NCBI GenBank assembly: GCA_937967765.1
Contig: CALCML010000165.1
Span: forward strand, 1-7,928
Source of the DNA: an uncultured Carnobacterium sp.
GTDB taxonomy: Bacteria > Bacillota > Bacilli > Lactobacillales > Aerococcaceae
DNA: 7,928 bases
Direction of reading: 5' to 3'
This document shows, piece after piece, positions 1 to 5,038 of this stretch; the stretch's first letter is position 1, and every line of letters starts with the position of its first letter. Below the pieces are notes generated by a model. The model searched no databases and was not told where the DNA came from. It saw only the letters and a program-made list of their open reading frames with translations. Position numbers and translations under genes: made by a program.

Positions 1-65
1 TTCACGTTCCTTCCGGCGTTCGAGTCCAACGTTCCATTTCTGAGCGCGATGTCTCGCATCCTTGT
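1..65 (-). repeat. Structured intergenic repeat, truncated copy (unit 0)
   Basis: Read on the minus strand, this copy starts with ACAAGGATGCGAG (65 to 53), which corresponds to the ACAGGGTGTGAG head of the units at 4273-4530. It continues with a variable 7-8 nt arm, a four-base GCTC, and then AGAAATGGAACGTTGGAC. It matches unit 1 at 24 of 25 positions over that middle block. Further in, it carries AACGCCGGAAGGAACGTGAA, identical to unit 2. The window begins inside the predicted inner hairpin, so the second half of the unit is missing. It lies upstream of the oppA-like promoter and in the opposite orientation to the downstream array. Confidence 0.85.
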
Positions 66-84
66 ATATCATAGGCATTAAATT

Positions 85-112
85 TTGGTGGTTTGGGTAT
101 CCGTGCTATCAT
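85..112 (+). promoter_or_regulatory. Predicted promoter of the oppA-like gene
   Basis: A TTGGTG -35 box (85-90), a 16-bp spacer and a TATCAT -10 box (107-112) are present. The -10 is preceded by TGC, an extended -10 arrangement. Transcription would start near 119. There a small palindrome, ATCGC-AAAC-GCGAT (119-132), could form a hairpin at the very 5' end of the mRNA, a position that often stabilises transcripts. The gene's AAAGGAG ribosome binding site is at 146-152. Confidence 0.55.
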
Positions 113-159
113 GTTGTTATCGCAAACGCGATGGATTATACCAGTAAAGGAGAATTGTT

Positions 160-1776
160 ATGAAAAAATCAACCAAATTATTAATGACAACACTACTTGT
201 TTCTTTAGGTTTGGCTGCATGTGGTGGCAATTCAACATCGACATCAAGTAATCAACAAAGTTTAACGATTACAACATTTGGAGAATTAGCAACATTAGAT
301 AGCGCGGACTACGATGATGTTCCGAGTTCAGATATGTTAGGGCAAATTTTCGAAGGATTATATCGTGTCGCTAAAGACAATAAAGTTGAATTAGGAATGG
401 CAGCAGAGGAGCCAACTGTGAGTGCGGACGGCCTTGTATATACGTTTAAATTACGTGATGCAAAATGGTCTGACGGAACTCCTGTAACAGCAGGCGACTT
501 CGTTTATACTTACCGTAAATTAGTAGATCCTAAAGAAGGACACGTGGCGCAATCAGCAGATGTGTTCAAAAACGCGAAGAAAATTCGTTCGGGCGAATTA
601 TCTACAGAAGAATTAGGGGTTAAAGCGATTGATGATAAAACATTAGAAATCACGCTTGAAAATCCTGCACCATATTTACCAAAATTATTAACAGGGTCAC
701 GTTTCTTACCACAATCTGAAAAAGTGGCGAAAGAAAAAGGCGATGGATACGGATCTTCAGCAGATTCAATCGTGACAAACGGACCGTTCAAATTAGAAGG
801 TTGGACAGGATCTGAACTTTCTTGGAAACTTGTGAAGAACGAAGCCTACTGGGATGCAGCAAACGTTCAATTACAAAACGTTACTGTGAATGTTTCAAAA
901 GAAGTGGCGACTTCTGTTCAATTATTTGACGGAAAACAAGTCCAATACACAACAATCAGCGAACAATTCGTGGATCAATACAAAACACAACCAACGTACC
1001 ACTCAATTCCAAAAGCAACAATGGGATACATGAGTTTCAACGTTGAACGTAAAATCACAGGAAACAAACACTTCCGTCGTGCAATCGCGATGGCATACGA
1101 TAAAGCAGCTCTTGTCAACAACGTGTTAAAAGACGGCTCAATCGTTTCAAATGGTCTTGTTCCGAAAGGATTCGGTGAAAATCCGGAAACTGGTAAAGAT
1201 TACGTGGAAGACCGTGGCGACTTACTCAGCTACAATGTAGAAGAAGCGCAAAAAGAATTAGCTCTTGCGAAACAAGAGTTAGGCATGGACACAATCGAAG
1301 TGACATTATTAACGTCAGATGCAGGTAGTGCGAAAGTGGTCGGCGAATATTTACAAGCGCAAATCCAAAAGAACTTACCAGGCGTTACATTGAACATCAA
1401 ATCAGTTCCATTGAAAAACCGTCTTGAATTACAACGTGCAGATGATTTCGACTTCTTCTTCGGAACATGGGCACCTGACTATCAAGACCCAGTGAACTTC
1501 TTAGAACAATACGTAACAGGTGGCGGAATCAACTTCGCGAACTACTCAAGTGAAGCCTACGATAAAGCTGTTGCTGAAGTGAAAACAACATACGCAACGA
1601 AGCCAGCAGAACGTTACAAACAAATGATTGCGGCAGAAAAAATCGTGATGGATGATGCGGTTGTCGCTCCAATCTACCAAGCAAGCCAAAGTTACTTACT
1701 TGCTGAAAACGTAGATGGATTCGAAGTGCTTCCATTCGGACGTACGATCAACCTTCGTCAAGCCTCTGTAAAATAA
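160..1776 (+). CDS. oppA: Oligopeptide ABC transporter substrate-binding lipoprotein (OppA-like)
   Basis: The 538-residue product is an extracytoplasmic peptide-binding protein of the SBP_bac_5 family. Residues 1-20 form a lipoprotein signal peptide: a KK-containing n-region, a hydrophobic core and the lipobox LAAC. Cys21 is the lipidation site and is followed by a Ser/Thr/Asn-rich linker. The mature part shows family hallmarks such as EGLYRVAKDNKVELGMA, an 'ADGLVYTFKLRDAKWSDGTPV' type block near residues 85-110 (shown here as a family resemblance), and the FFGTWAPDYQDP segment near residue 435. Length is normal for OppA. The start is supported by AAAGGAG seven bases upstream of ATG. No permease or ATPase genes are adjacent, so it probably delivers peptides to a transporter encoded elsewhere. 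Some paralogues of this type are pheromone receptors, and the exact ligand cannot be read from sequence. The gene symbol denotes the family only. Confidence 0.93.
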   Translation: MKKSTKLLMTTLLVSLGLAACGGNSTSTSSNQQSLTITTFGELATLDSADYDDVPSSDMLGQIFEGLYRVAKDNKVELGMAAEEPTVSADGLVYTFKLRDAKWSDGTPVTAGDFVYTYRKLVDPKEGHVAQSADVFKNAKKIRSGELSTEELGVKAIDDKTLEITLENPAPYLPKLLTGSRFLPQSEKVAKEKGDGYGSSADSIVTNGPFKLEGWTGSELSWKLVKNEAYWDAANVQLQNVTVNVSKEVATSVQLFDGKQVQYTTISEQFVDQYKTQPTYHSIPKATMGYMSFNVERKITGNKHFRRAIAMAYDKAALVNNVLKDGSIVSNGLVPKGFGENPETGKDYVEDRGDLLSYNVEEAQKELALAKQELGMDTIEVTLLTSDAGSAKVVGEYLQAQIQKNLPGVTLNIKSVPLKNRLELQRADDFDFFFGTWAPDYQDPVNFLEQYVTGGGINFANYSSEAYDKAVAEVKTTYATKPAERYKQMIAAEKIVMDDAVVAPIYQASQSYLLAENVDGFEVLPFGRTINLRQASVK

Positions 1777-1792
1777 TCATAGAAGCAAAAAT

Positions 1793-1829
1793 AAGAGACT
1801 CGAAATTTCGAGTCTCTTTTCGTTTTTTT
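1793..1829 (+). terminator. Rho-independent terminator of the oppA-like gene
   Basis: AGAGACTCGAAA is followed directly by its perfect complement TTTCGAGTCTCT (1794-1817), then TTTTCG and seven T residues. It lies 17 bases after the stop codon. It is a near-perfect palindrome, so in RNA the central A/U pairs would open as the loop. Confidence 0.9.
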
Positions 1830-1861
1830 AAAAGCAAAATGTAACATATAAGTTATATTTT

Positions 1862-1904
1862 ATAAAATCTCTCTTTGAACGAGTTCGTCCAGAGAGGGAT
1901 TTTT
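1862..1904 (-). terminator. Rho-independent terminator of the AraC-GNAT unit
   Basis: On the minus strand, AAAATCCCTCTCT pairs with AAAGAGAGATTTT through 13 pairs including two G-U pairs. The stem encloses a 14-base loop region that itself contains GAAC-TCG-TTC complementarity. The 3' arm supplies the U tract. The 5' arm begins immediately after the acetyltransferase stop codon. Together with the terminator at 1793-1829 it separates the two convergent units. Confidence 0.75.
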
Positions 1905-2466
1905 ATAAGGCTTTTGTCATATGGTAATACGGATGACCACTTAAGACACGTTCACTTTCAGGCGTGTAGCCTAGTTTTTCGTATAATTTGTAGGCCTTCG
2001 TATTGTCCTTCTCGCAGTTGAGGGCGATTTTTGTGGCCCCTTGTTGGCGTGCTAAGTTTTCTACTTCGACCAATAATTTACGGCCGATTCCATGACGACG
2101 ATATTCGGGATAGACCGCTAAAATATCGATGTACCACTCGCCGGGCATCGTCTCCTTATCCTCGTAGAGCGGGATTTGATGCGGCGTATTGTAATCCTCG
2201 TACAATCGGTGGAACGGGTCGTCAATCGCGTCTTCTAAGTGTCCGTGGTAGCCGAAGATAGCCCCAGCGACTTTGCCTTTATGAATATACACAAGCGTGT
2301 TCTTCAGTCCATAGCGAAACTGGTCGTCGAGCATGGCTTCTTCTAGCATCGCGTAGAGCATTTCCGGGCTCGTATGTTCCAGAATCGGCAGTTCCATATC
2401 TTGCATAATCAGTTCGATCAGCGGGATGATTTGTCGTCTCTCATCGCGCTTAGGTTGTCTAATCAT
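1903..2466 (-). CDS. GNAT family N-acetyltransferase
   Basis: The 187-residue protein belongs to the Gcn5-related acetyltransferase superfamily, which transfers an acetyl group from acetyl-CoA to an amine. Motif A is clear at residues 112-131: the strand YIDILAVYP is followed by the acetyl-CoA pyrophosphate-binding loop RRHGIG (123-128) and the helix RKLLVEVENLA. Motif B follows as KIALNCEKDNTKAYKLYEKLGY, ending in the typical YEKLGY. The N-terminal 60 residues are helical and poorly conserved, as expected for the acceptor side, so the substrate is unknown. Its ATG overlaps the upstream regulator's stop codon as ATGA (2463-2466), and AAGGAG lies about eight bases upstream inside that regulator gene. 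The two are therefore probably translationally coupled, and the enzyme is likely made whenever the regulator is. Confidence 0.88.
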   Translation of the reverse strand: MIRQPKRDERRQIIPLIELIMQDMELPILEHTSPEMLYAMLEEAMLDDQFRYGLKNTLVYIHKGKVAGAIFGYHGHLEDAIDDPFHRLYEDYNTPHQIPLYEDKETMPGEWYIDILAVYPEYRRHGIGRKLLVEVENLARQQGATKIALNCEKDNTKAYKLYEKLGYTPESERVLSGHPYYHMTKAL

Positions 2467-3311
2467 GGTTTAACTCCTTGGAATTGTTCCCGATAATCCG
2501 TTGGCGAAATTCCTGTGCTCTTACGGAATTGTTTTGAGAAATACGTTGGAGTCGTGAACCCAACAATATCCGCCACCTGTGAAATCGAGTAATTGGTTGT
2601 TCGTAGTAAGATTTTACTCTCTTTAATACGAATGTCAATGAGATATTCCATCGGAGACATGCCGATTTCTTTCTTAAAGCTGTGAGAAATATAGAATCGG
2701 CTTAAGTGCGTCATCGAAGCGAGGTCTTCTAGTTGGATACTTTCGTGATAGTACGTTTCTAAGTAGTGTTTGATAAACGAAATATCCTTTGTCGCCTTGC
2801 TTTGCTTGCCGACTTCAAGATCGAAGTGTTGGTGACGCAAGATTTTAATTAATAAGATTTCTAGTAAATTGTGGCACACTAATTCATAGCTCATCTGTTG
2901 AGAAGTGGCTTCTTGTACCATCGCATTCAAATAACGCAAGATGTCTTTTTGCTCATCTCGCAAGTTGAAGAATGAAAATGGATGTCCGCCTTCTGAGACA
3001 GGCGTTAAGTTCGAGAAGGAGAGTCCTCGAATGCCCAACACGATATATTCCAGCGGTTCATCCGGAGAAGATAATTCTGTATGTTCTACTTGCGGATTGA
3101 TAATGACAAAGTCGTTTGCTTTTACAGGAAAACGTTGGCCTTGAATATTAAACTCGCCTTTTCCATCGACAACGTAAAATAATTCCGTAAACGGATGCGT
3201 ATGGAGCGTGCTATGCCAGTCGCTGTCATATTTAGATTTTGTGATGGATTCCAGTTGAAACGATAAGCTCTTAATATCGGATTCCATCATTAAATAACGT
3301 TCATTGCTCAT
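2463..3311 (-). CDS. AraC family transcriptional regulator with N-terminal cupin
   Basis: The 282-residue protein has the two-part architecture of AraC/XylS regulators. Residues about 35-82 form a cupin sensor (HTHPFTELFYVVDGKGEF, then VIINPQVEHTE), which in this family binds a small effector, usually a sugar or its derivative. Residues about 176-276 form the tandem helix-turn-helix DNA-binding domain. The first helix pair includes IQLEDLASMTHLSRFYISHSF, and the second ends in the signature ISQVADIVGFTTPTYFSKQFRK and GISPTDYR. It is first in a two-gene unit with the acetyltransferase. It has a strong promoter and a short untranslated leader with an AAAGG ribosome binding site. No sugar-metabolism gene is adjacent, so its target is unclear. 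Autoregulation or control of the acetyltransferase is the simplest guess. Confidence 0.92.
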   Translation of the reverse strand: MSNERYLMMESDIKSLSFQLESITKSKYDSDWHSTLHTHPFTELFYVVDGKGEFNIQGQRFPVKANDFVIINPQVEHTELSSPDEPLEYIVLGIRGLSFSNLTPVSEGGHPFSFFNLRDEQKDILRYLNAMVQEATSQQMSYELVCHNLLEILLIKILRHQHFDLEVGKQSKATKDISFIKHYLETYYHESIQLEDLASMTHLSRFYISHSFKKEIGMSPMEYLIDIRIKESKILLRTTNYSISQVADIVGFTTPTYFSKQFRKSTGISPTDYREQFQGVKP

Positions 3312-3347
3312 TGTCTAACCTTTCTATTTGTAAAGAGAGTTAATAAT

Positions 3348-3376
3348 ATTATACACGCTGGGGAAAACGGTATCAA
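3348..3376 (-). promoter_or_regulatory. Promoter of the AraC-GNAT unit
   Basis: Read on the minus strand, TTGATA (3376-3371), a 17-bp spacer and a perfect TATAAT (3353-3348) give a near-consensus SigA-type promoter. Transcription would start about 30 bases before the regulator's ATG. Confidence 0.8.
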
Positions 3377-3489
3377 TCTTAAACATTATATAAATTTTAA
3401 GTGAAATATTTAATAATAGTGATGAAAATTGTTGGAAGCAAGTTTTCATTCAGGTTTGGCCCCTTCAACAGCATAAAAATATTGTTTGC
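3377..3489. other. AT-rich divergent intergenic segment with a hairpin
   Basis: This segment lies between the divergent promoters of the regulator and of folT. No credible ORF is seen. It contains an inverted repeat, ATGAAAATTG (3422-3431) against CAAGTTTTCAT (3439-3449), a ten-pair stem with one bulged base and a seven-base spacer. GTTGGAAG and CCCCTTCAAC also share partial complementarity. As it lies upstream of both predicted start sites, a protein-binding site is more likely than an RNA element, but this is inference. Confidence 0.4.
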
Positions 3490-3518
3490 TTGACGTCCCA
3501 AGAAAGGACAGGTATTCT
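3490..3518 (+). promoter_or_regulatory. Promoter of the folT riboswitch leader
   Basis: TTGACG (3490-3495), exactly 17 bp, and TATTCT (3513-3518) form a good SigA-type promoter. Transcription from about 3525 gives a leader of roughly 220 bases, which includes the riboswitch at 3577-3679. Confidence 0.75.
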
Positions 3519-3576
3519 AACCAAGAGTAAGAAAGGAGATTCATGGAAAGTAGGAACTAAATTTTCTAGAACCTAA

Positions 3577-3679
3577 AAATCAGAGTAGACTTTATTGCGT
3601 TAAGTGCCCGGAGGATGGAATGTTGCCACTGGGACGAAAATGGAAACATTGCGGTAATTTAGTCGCATTCGCTGCATTT
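3577..3679 (+). ncRNA. Tetrahydrofolate (THF) riboswitch, folT leader
   Basis: The segment reproduces the conserved blocks of the THF (folT) riboswitch in order: AGAGTAG (3582-3588), GCGTTAAGTG (3597-3606), GGATGGAATGTTGCC (3613-3627), ACGAA (3634-3638), a small hairpin AATG-GAAA-CATT (3639-3650), then GCGGTAATTTAGTCGCATTCGCTG. Outer stem P1 is AAATCAG (3577-3583) against CTGcATTT (3672-3679). The next stem pairs GACTTTATT with AATTTAGTC, with two central U-U mismatches. In the known class, reduced folates bind and lower expression of folate transport or synthesis genes. The downstream gene is a FolT-family S component, which matches. No terminator is evident between it and the gene, so control is probably at translation initiation. 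Confidence 0.93.
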
Positions 3680-3716
3680 ACACAACACTAGAAATAGAAG
3701 TAGTTAAATGGAGCAA

Positions 3717-3735
3717 CTCTTTACAATTAAAGGAG
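3717..3735 (+). promoter_or_regulatory. Possible Shine-Dalgarno-sequestering hairpin of folT
   Basis: CTCTTT (3717-3722) can pair with AAGGAG (3730-3735), the ribosome binding site of folT, as six pairs including one G-U across a seven-base loop. It lies 38 bases beyond the riboswitch P1 stem and could be the expression platform. The stem is short and its link to ligand binding is inferred. Confidence 0.45.
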
Positions 3736-3743
3736 ATGCTAAT

Positions 3744-4283
3744 ATGGAAAATACAAAGAAATACAATCGAAAAAGAACACTGGATATTACAGTAATGGCG
3801 ATGGTCGTAGCCATTCGTCTTGTCATGGAAATGTTGCCGGCAATTAAATTCGGCCTCTACGTACAAATCGGCTTCGGGTTTATCGGGGCGGCCATTGCAG
3901 GGGTCATGCTTGGACCGTGGCGTGCGGCGCTTGTGGGAATCCTAGTCGATATACTCGGGAACTTCTTCCGCGGGGAGAGTGGCCAATTCTTCATCGGATA
4001 CACCTTCACAGCCCTTGTCGGAGGACTCATCTACGGATACTTCTTATATAAGAGACCACTTAGATGGGAACAAATAGGACTCGCAGTATTACTCGTCACC
4101 ATCTTCTGTAACCTCGGCTTGAATTCAATCTGGGTGTATATGATGACACAAAAAGCCTTCGCAGCCTTCATGCCACTGCGAATCCTGAAAAATATGATCA
4201 CACTCCCATTGAATACCGCCATCCTCACCGTGCTCTTTTCAAACAAAACCATGAAAATCTTAATAGAAAAATACAGGGTGTGA
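3744..4283 (+). CDS. folT: Folate ECF transporter S component (FolT family)
   Basis: The product is an integral-membrane substrate-capture subunit of an energy-coupling-factor transporter, which works with a shared EcfA/A'/T module encoded elsewhere. From ATG 3744 it has 179 residues and about six hydrophobic segments. FolT-type features are the early IGFGFIGAAIAGVMLGPW block (residues 42-59), GILVDILGNFF (65-75), the NLGLNSIW segment (123-130), and MPLRILKNMITLPLN (143-157), whose Arg/Lys pair matches the family's folate-binding region. I chose 3744 because AAAGGAG (3729-3735) sits eight bases upstream. An in-frame ATG at 3708 has no ribosome binding site and would put the Shine-Dalgarno inside the gene. 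The THF riboswitch upstream supports folate as substrate. The last codons, YRV-stop, lie in the head of a structured repeat beginning at 4273. Confidence 0.9.
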   Translation: MENTKKYNRKRTLDITVMAMVVAIRLVMEMLPAIKFGLYVQIGFGFIGAAIAGVMLGPWRAALVGILVDILGNFFRGESGQFFIGYTFTALVGGLIYGYFLYKRPLRWEQIGLAVLLVTIFCNLGLNSIWVYMMTQKAFAAFMPLRILKNMITLPLNTAILTVLFSNKTMKILIEKYRV

Positions 4284-4396
4284 GGCTTCGCGTTCAGAAA
4301 TGGAACGTTGGACCCGAACGACGCAAAGGACTCGGTACGAGTCGTGCGTACGTTTGGGGAAACGCACGCCATTTCTGCGAAGCCGAACCCGACTAA
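4273..4396 (+). repeat. Structured tandem repeat, unit 1
   Basis: This 124-bp unit begins with ACAGGGTGTGAG (4273-4284), overlapping the folT stop codon. The outer stem is GGCTTCGC (4284-4291) with GCGAAGCC (4377-4384). A four-base GTTC bulge follows, and the stem continues AGAAATGG (4296-4303) with CCATTTCT (4369-4376). Inside are two hairpins: GACTCG-GTA-CGAGTC (4329-4343), and CGTGCGT (4343-4349) against ACGCACG (4362-4368), which share one base. The unit ends with GAACCCGACTAA, leading into unit 2. No ORF of note is present. Confidence 0.9.
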
Positions 4397-4518
4397 ACAG
4401 GGTGTGAGAAAAAGCGGTTAGAAACGAATCACTGGACCGAAACGCCGGAAGGAACGTGAAACGTTCTGCGGACGTTTCGGGAAGTGGACGTCGTTTCTGC
4501 TTTTTCGAACTCGATTAC
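4397..4518 (+). repeat. Structured tandem repeat, unit 2
   Basis: This 122-bp unit has the same head ACAGGGTGTGAG (4397-4408) and the same architecture as unit 1 with different sequence in the stems. The outer stem is GAAAAAGC (4408-4415) with GCTTTTTC (4499-4506). The four-base bulge is GGTT. The stem continues AGAAACGA (4420-4427) with TCGTTTCT (4491-4498). The inner hairpin is GAACGT-GAA-ACGTTC (4452-4466). The 24-nt junctions after units 1 and 2 (4385-4408 and 4507-4530) agree at 21 positions. Compared with unit 1, about eleven stem positions differ and all remain paired. Confidence 0.9.
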
Positions 4519-4590
4519 ACAGGGTGTGAGGCAGAAAGACAGAAGCCAAGAATGATTTCACAGTGTGAAGTCATTCTGCTTTTATTGAAT
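4519..4590 (+). repeat. Structured tandem repeat, short divergent unit 3
   Basis: The unit begins with the same head ACAGGGTGTGAG (4519-4530), then a variable arm and AGAAGCC in the place of the AGAAAYGR block. The central part is replaced by one hairpin, AGAATGATTTCAC-AGT-GTGAAGTCATTCT (4549-4577; 13 pairs including one G-T). The 3' end, TTCTGCTTTTATTGAA, resembles the right arm of unit 2. GCAGAA and TTCTGC can close an outer stem. The hairpin plus CTTTT could act as a weak terminator for the folT transcript. Confidence 0.7.
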
Positions 4591-4593
4591 TCC

Positions 4594-4618
4594 AAATCAT
4601 TCACACTGTGAATGATTT
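4594..4618. repeat. Perfect palindromic hairpin sharing its core with unit 3
   Basis: AAATCATTCAC (4594-4604), loop ACT, and GTGAATGATTT (4608-4618) form a perfect 11-bp stem. Its core TTCACACTGTGAA equals the reverse complement of the unit 3 hairpin core TTCACAGTGTGAA. The two adjacent hairpins could therefore also pair with each other. Confidence 0.8.
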
Positions 4619-4620
4619 CT

Positions 4621-4683
4621 CGCAAAGTTTATTAGACATTCTTGAATCACGAGTGATGAAAAGAATGTCAATAAACCACTGCG
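4621..4683. repeat. Large interrupted palindrome
   Basis: The nested arms are CGCA/TGCG (4621-4624, 4680-4683), GTTTATT/AATAAAC (4627-4633, 4670-4676), GACATTCTT/AAGAATGTC (4635-4643, 4661-4669) and ATCAC/GTGAT (4646-4650, 4653-4657). The interruptions are small. This totals about 25 pairs in 63 bases. It lacks the repeat head ACAGGGTGTGAG and a clean U tract, so it is neither another unit nor an obvious terminator. Its role is unknown. Confidence 0.8.
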
Positions 4684-4803
4684 TCGAAGCGCTAGCGTGT
4701 AAATATGGGGATGCACCCCACCTAGCATTCCTACCCATTTAGGAGTAGAATAGAACCAAAGAGCAACTATATAAACTAGTTCAAAACGAAGGGAGGCACA
4801 AGT
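4684..4803 (+). other. Leader region upstream of the tautomerase gene
   Basis: No ORF is seen here. It contains GCTAG (4691-4695) pairing with CTAGC (4722-4726), which encloses a TGGGG-ATGCA-CCCCA hairpin (4706-4720). TCCT/AGGA complementarity flanks ACCCATTT (4729-4744). A TATAAA stands near 4770 but has no convincing -35 box. The region may be the leader of the following gene or the tail of the folT transcript. The ribosome binding site GGGAGG is at about 4791-4796. Confidence 0.4.
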
Positions 4804-4983
4804 ATGCCATTTATTCATGTTGAAATGATCGAAGGAAGAAGCCGTGAACAAAAGGAAGCCCTTGTCAAAGAAGTGACAGAAGTGGTTTCTAAACACACTG
4901 GCGCTCCAACAGAACATATTCATATCGTCATTCAAGAAATTAAAGCAGAAAACCTTGGACAAAACGGCAAATTAAGAGGTTAA
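4804..4983 (+). CDS. 4-oxalocrotonate tautomerase-like protein
   Basis: This small gene encodes 59 residues beginning MPFIHVEMIEGRSREQKEAL. Proteins of this size form the 4-OT group of the tautomerase superfamily, which act as oligomers with the amino-terminal proline, exposed after Met removal, as general base. Pro1 and Arg11 (in the EGRS motif) are present. Arg39 and Phe50 of the canonical xylene-pathway enzyme correspond here to His and Leu, so classical 4-oxalocrotonate activity should not be assumed. Many Firmicutes carry such single-copy homologues of unknown physiological substrate. The start is well supported by GGGAGG seven bases upstream. It follows a long structured non-coding region and precedes a DUF2185-like gene by 55 bases. 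Confidence 0.88.
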   Translation: MPFIHVEMIEGRSREQKEALVKEVTEVVSKHTGAPTEHIHIVIQEIKAENLGQNGKLRG

Positions 4984-4988
4984 TTAAC

Positions 4989-5017
4989 TTGTTTTTTTAC
5001 ATCAATGTTTTTAATCA
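4989..5017 (+). promoter_or_regulatory. Weak candidate promoter of the DUF2185-like gene
   Basis: TTGTTT (4989-4994), 17 bp and TAATCA (5012-5017) lie in the 55-bp gap. The boxes are imperfect, and read-through from the tautomerase gene is an equally good explanation. Confidence 0.3.
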
Positions 5018-5038
5018 CTAATTGAATGGAGGAGTACA

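Noticed and set aside
1793..1829. Palindrome as a repeat shared with the 7386 terminator (both contain ACTCGAA)
   Set aside because: Both are ordinary terminators right after stop codons, and the shared bases are few.
3543..3560. Five-codon ORF (MESRN-stop) in the folT leader behind AAAGGAG
   Set aside because: The ribosome binding site is only four bases from the ATG and the peptide carries no regulatory codon run. The riboswitch already explains control, so this is probably chance.
3708..3743. Upstream in-frame ATG for FolT
   Set aside because: It has no ribosome binding site, and the good AAAGGAG at 3729-3735 points to ATG 3744.
4031..4372. Minus-strand open frame antisense to folT and unit 1
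   Set aside because: It is a shadow of the folT codons extended through the repeat, with no family resemblance.
4273..4530. CRISPR array
   Set aside because: The ~123-bp period consists of long nested hairpins with conserved flanks. It is not made of short identical repeats with unique 30-40 bp spacers, and no cas genes are present.
4684..4803. T-box or other known riboswitch before the tautomerase gene
   Set aside because: No T-box GGUGGNACCRCG-type element or other riboswitch signature was found in the stretch.
4597..4962. Minus-strand open frame of 121 codons across the palindromes and tautomerase gene
   Set aside because: It is antisense to a clear tautomerase gene and spans hairpins. 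It has no ribosome binding site and no recognisable protein.
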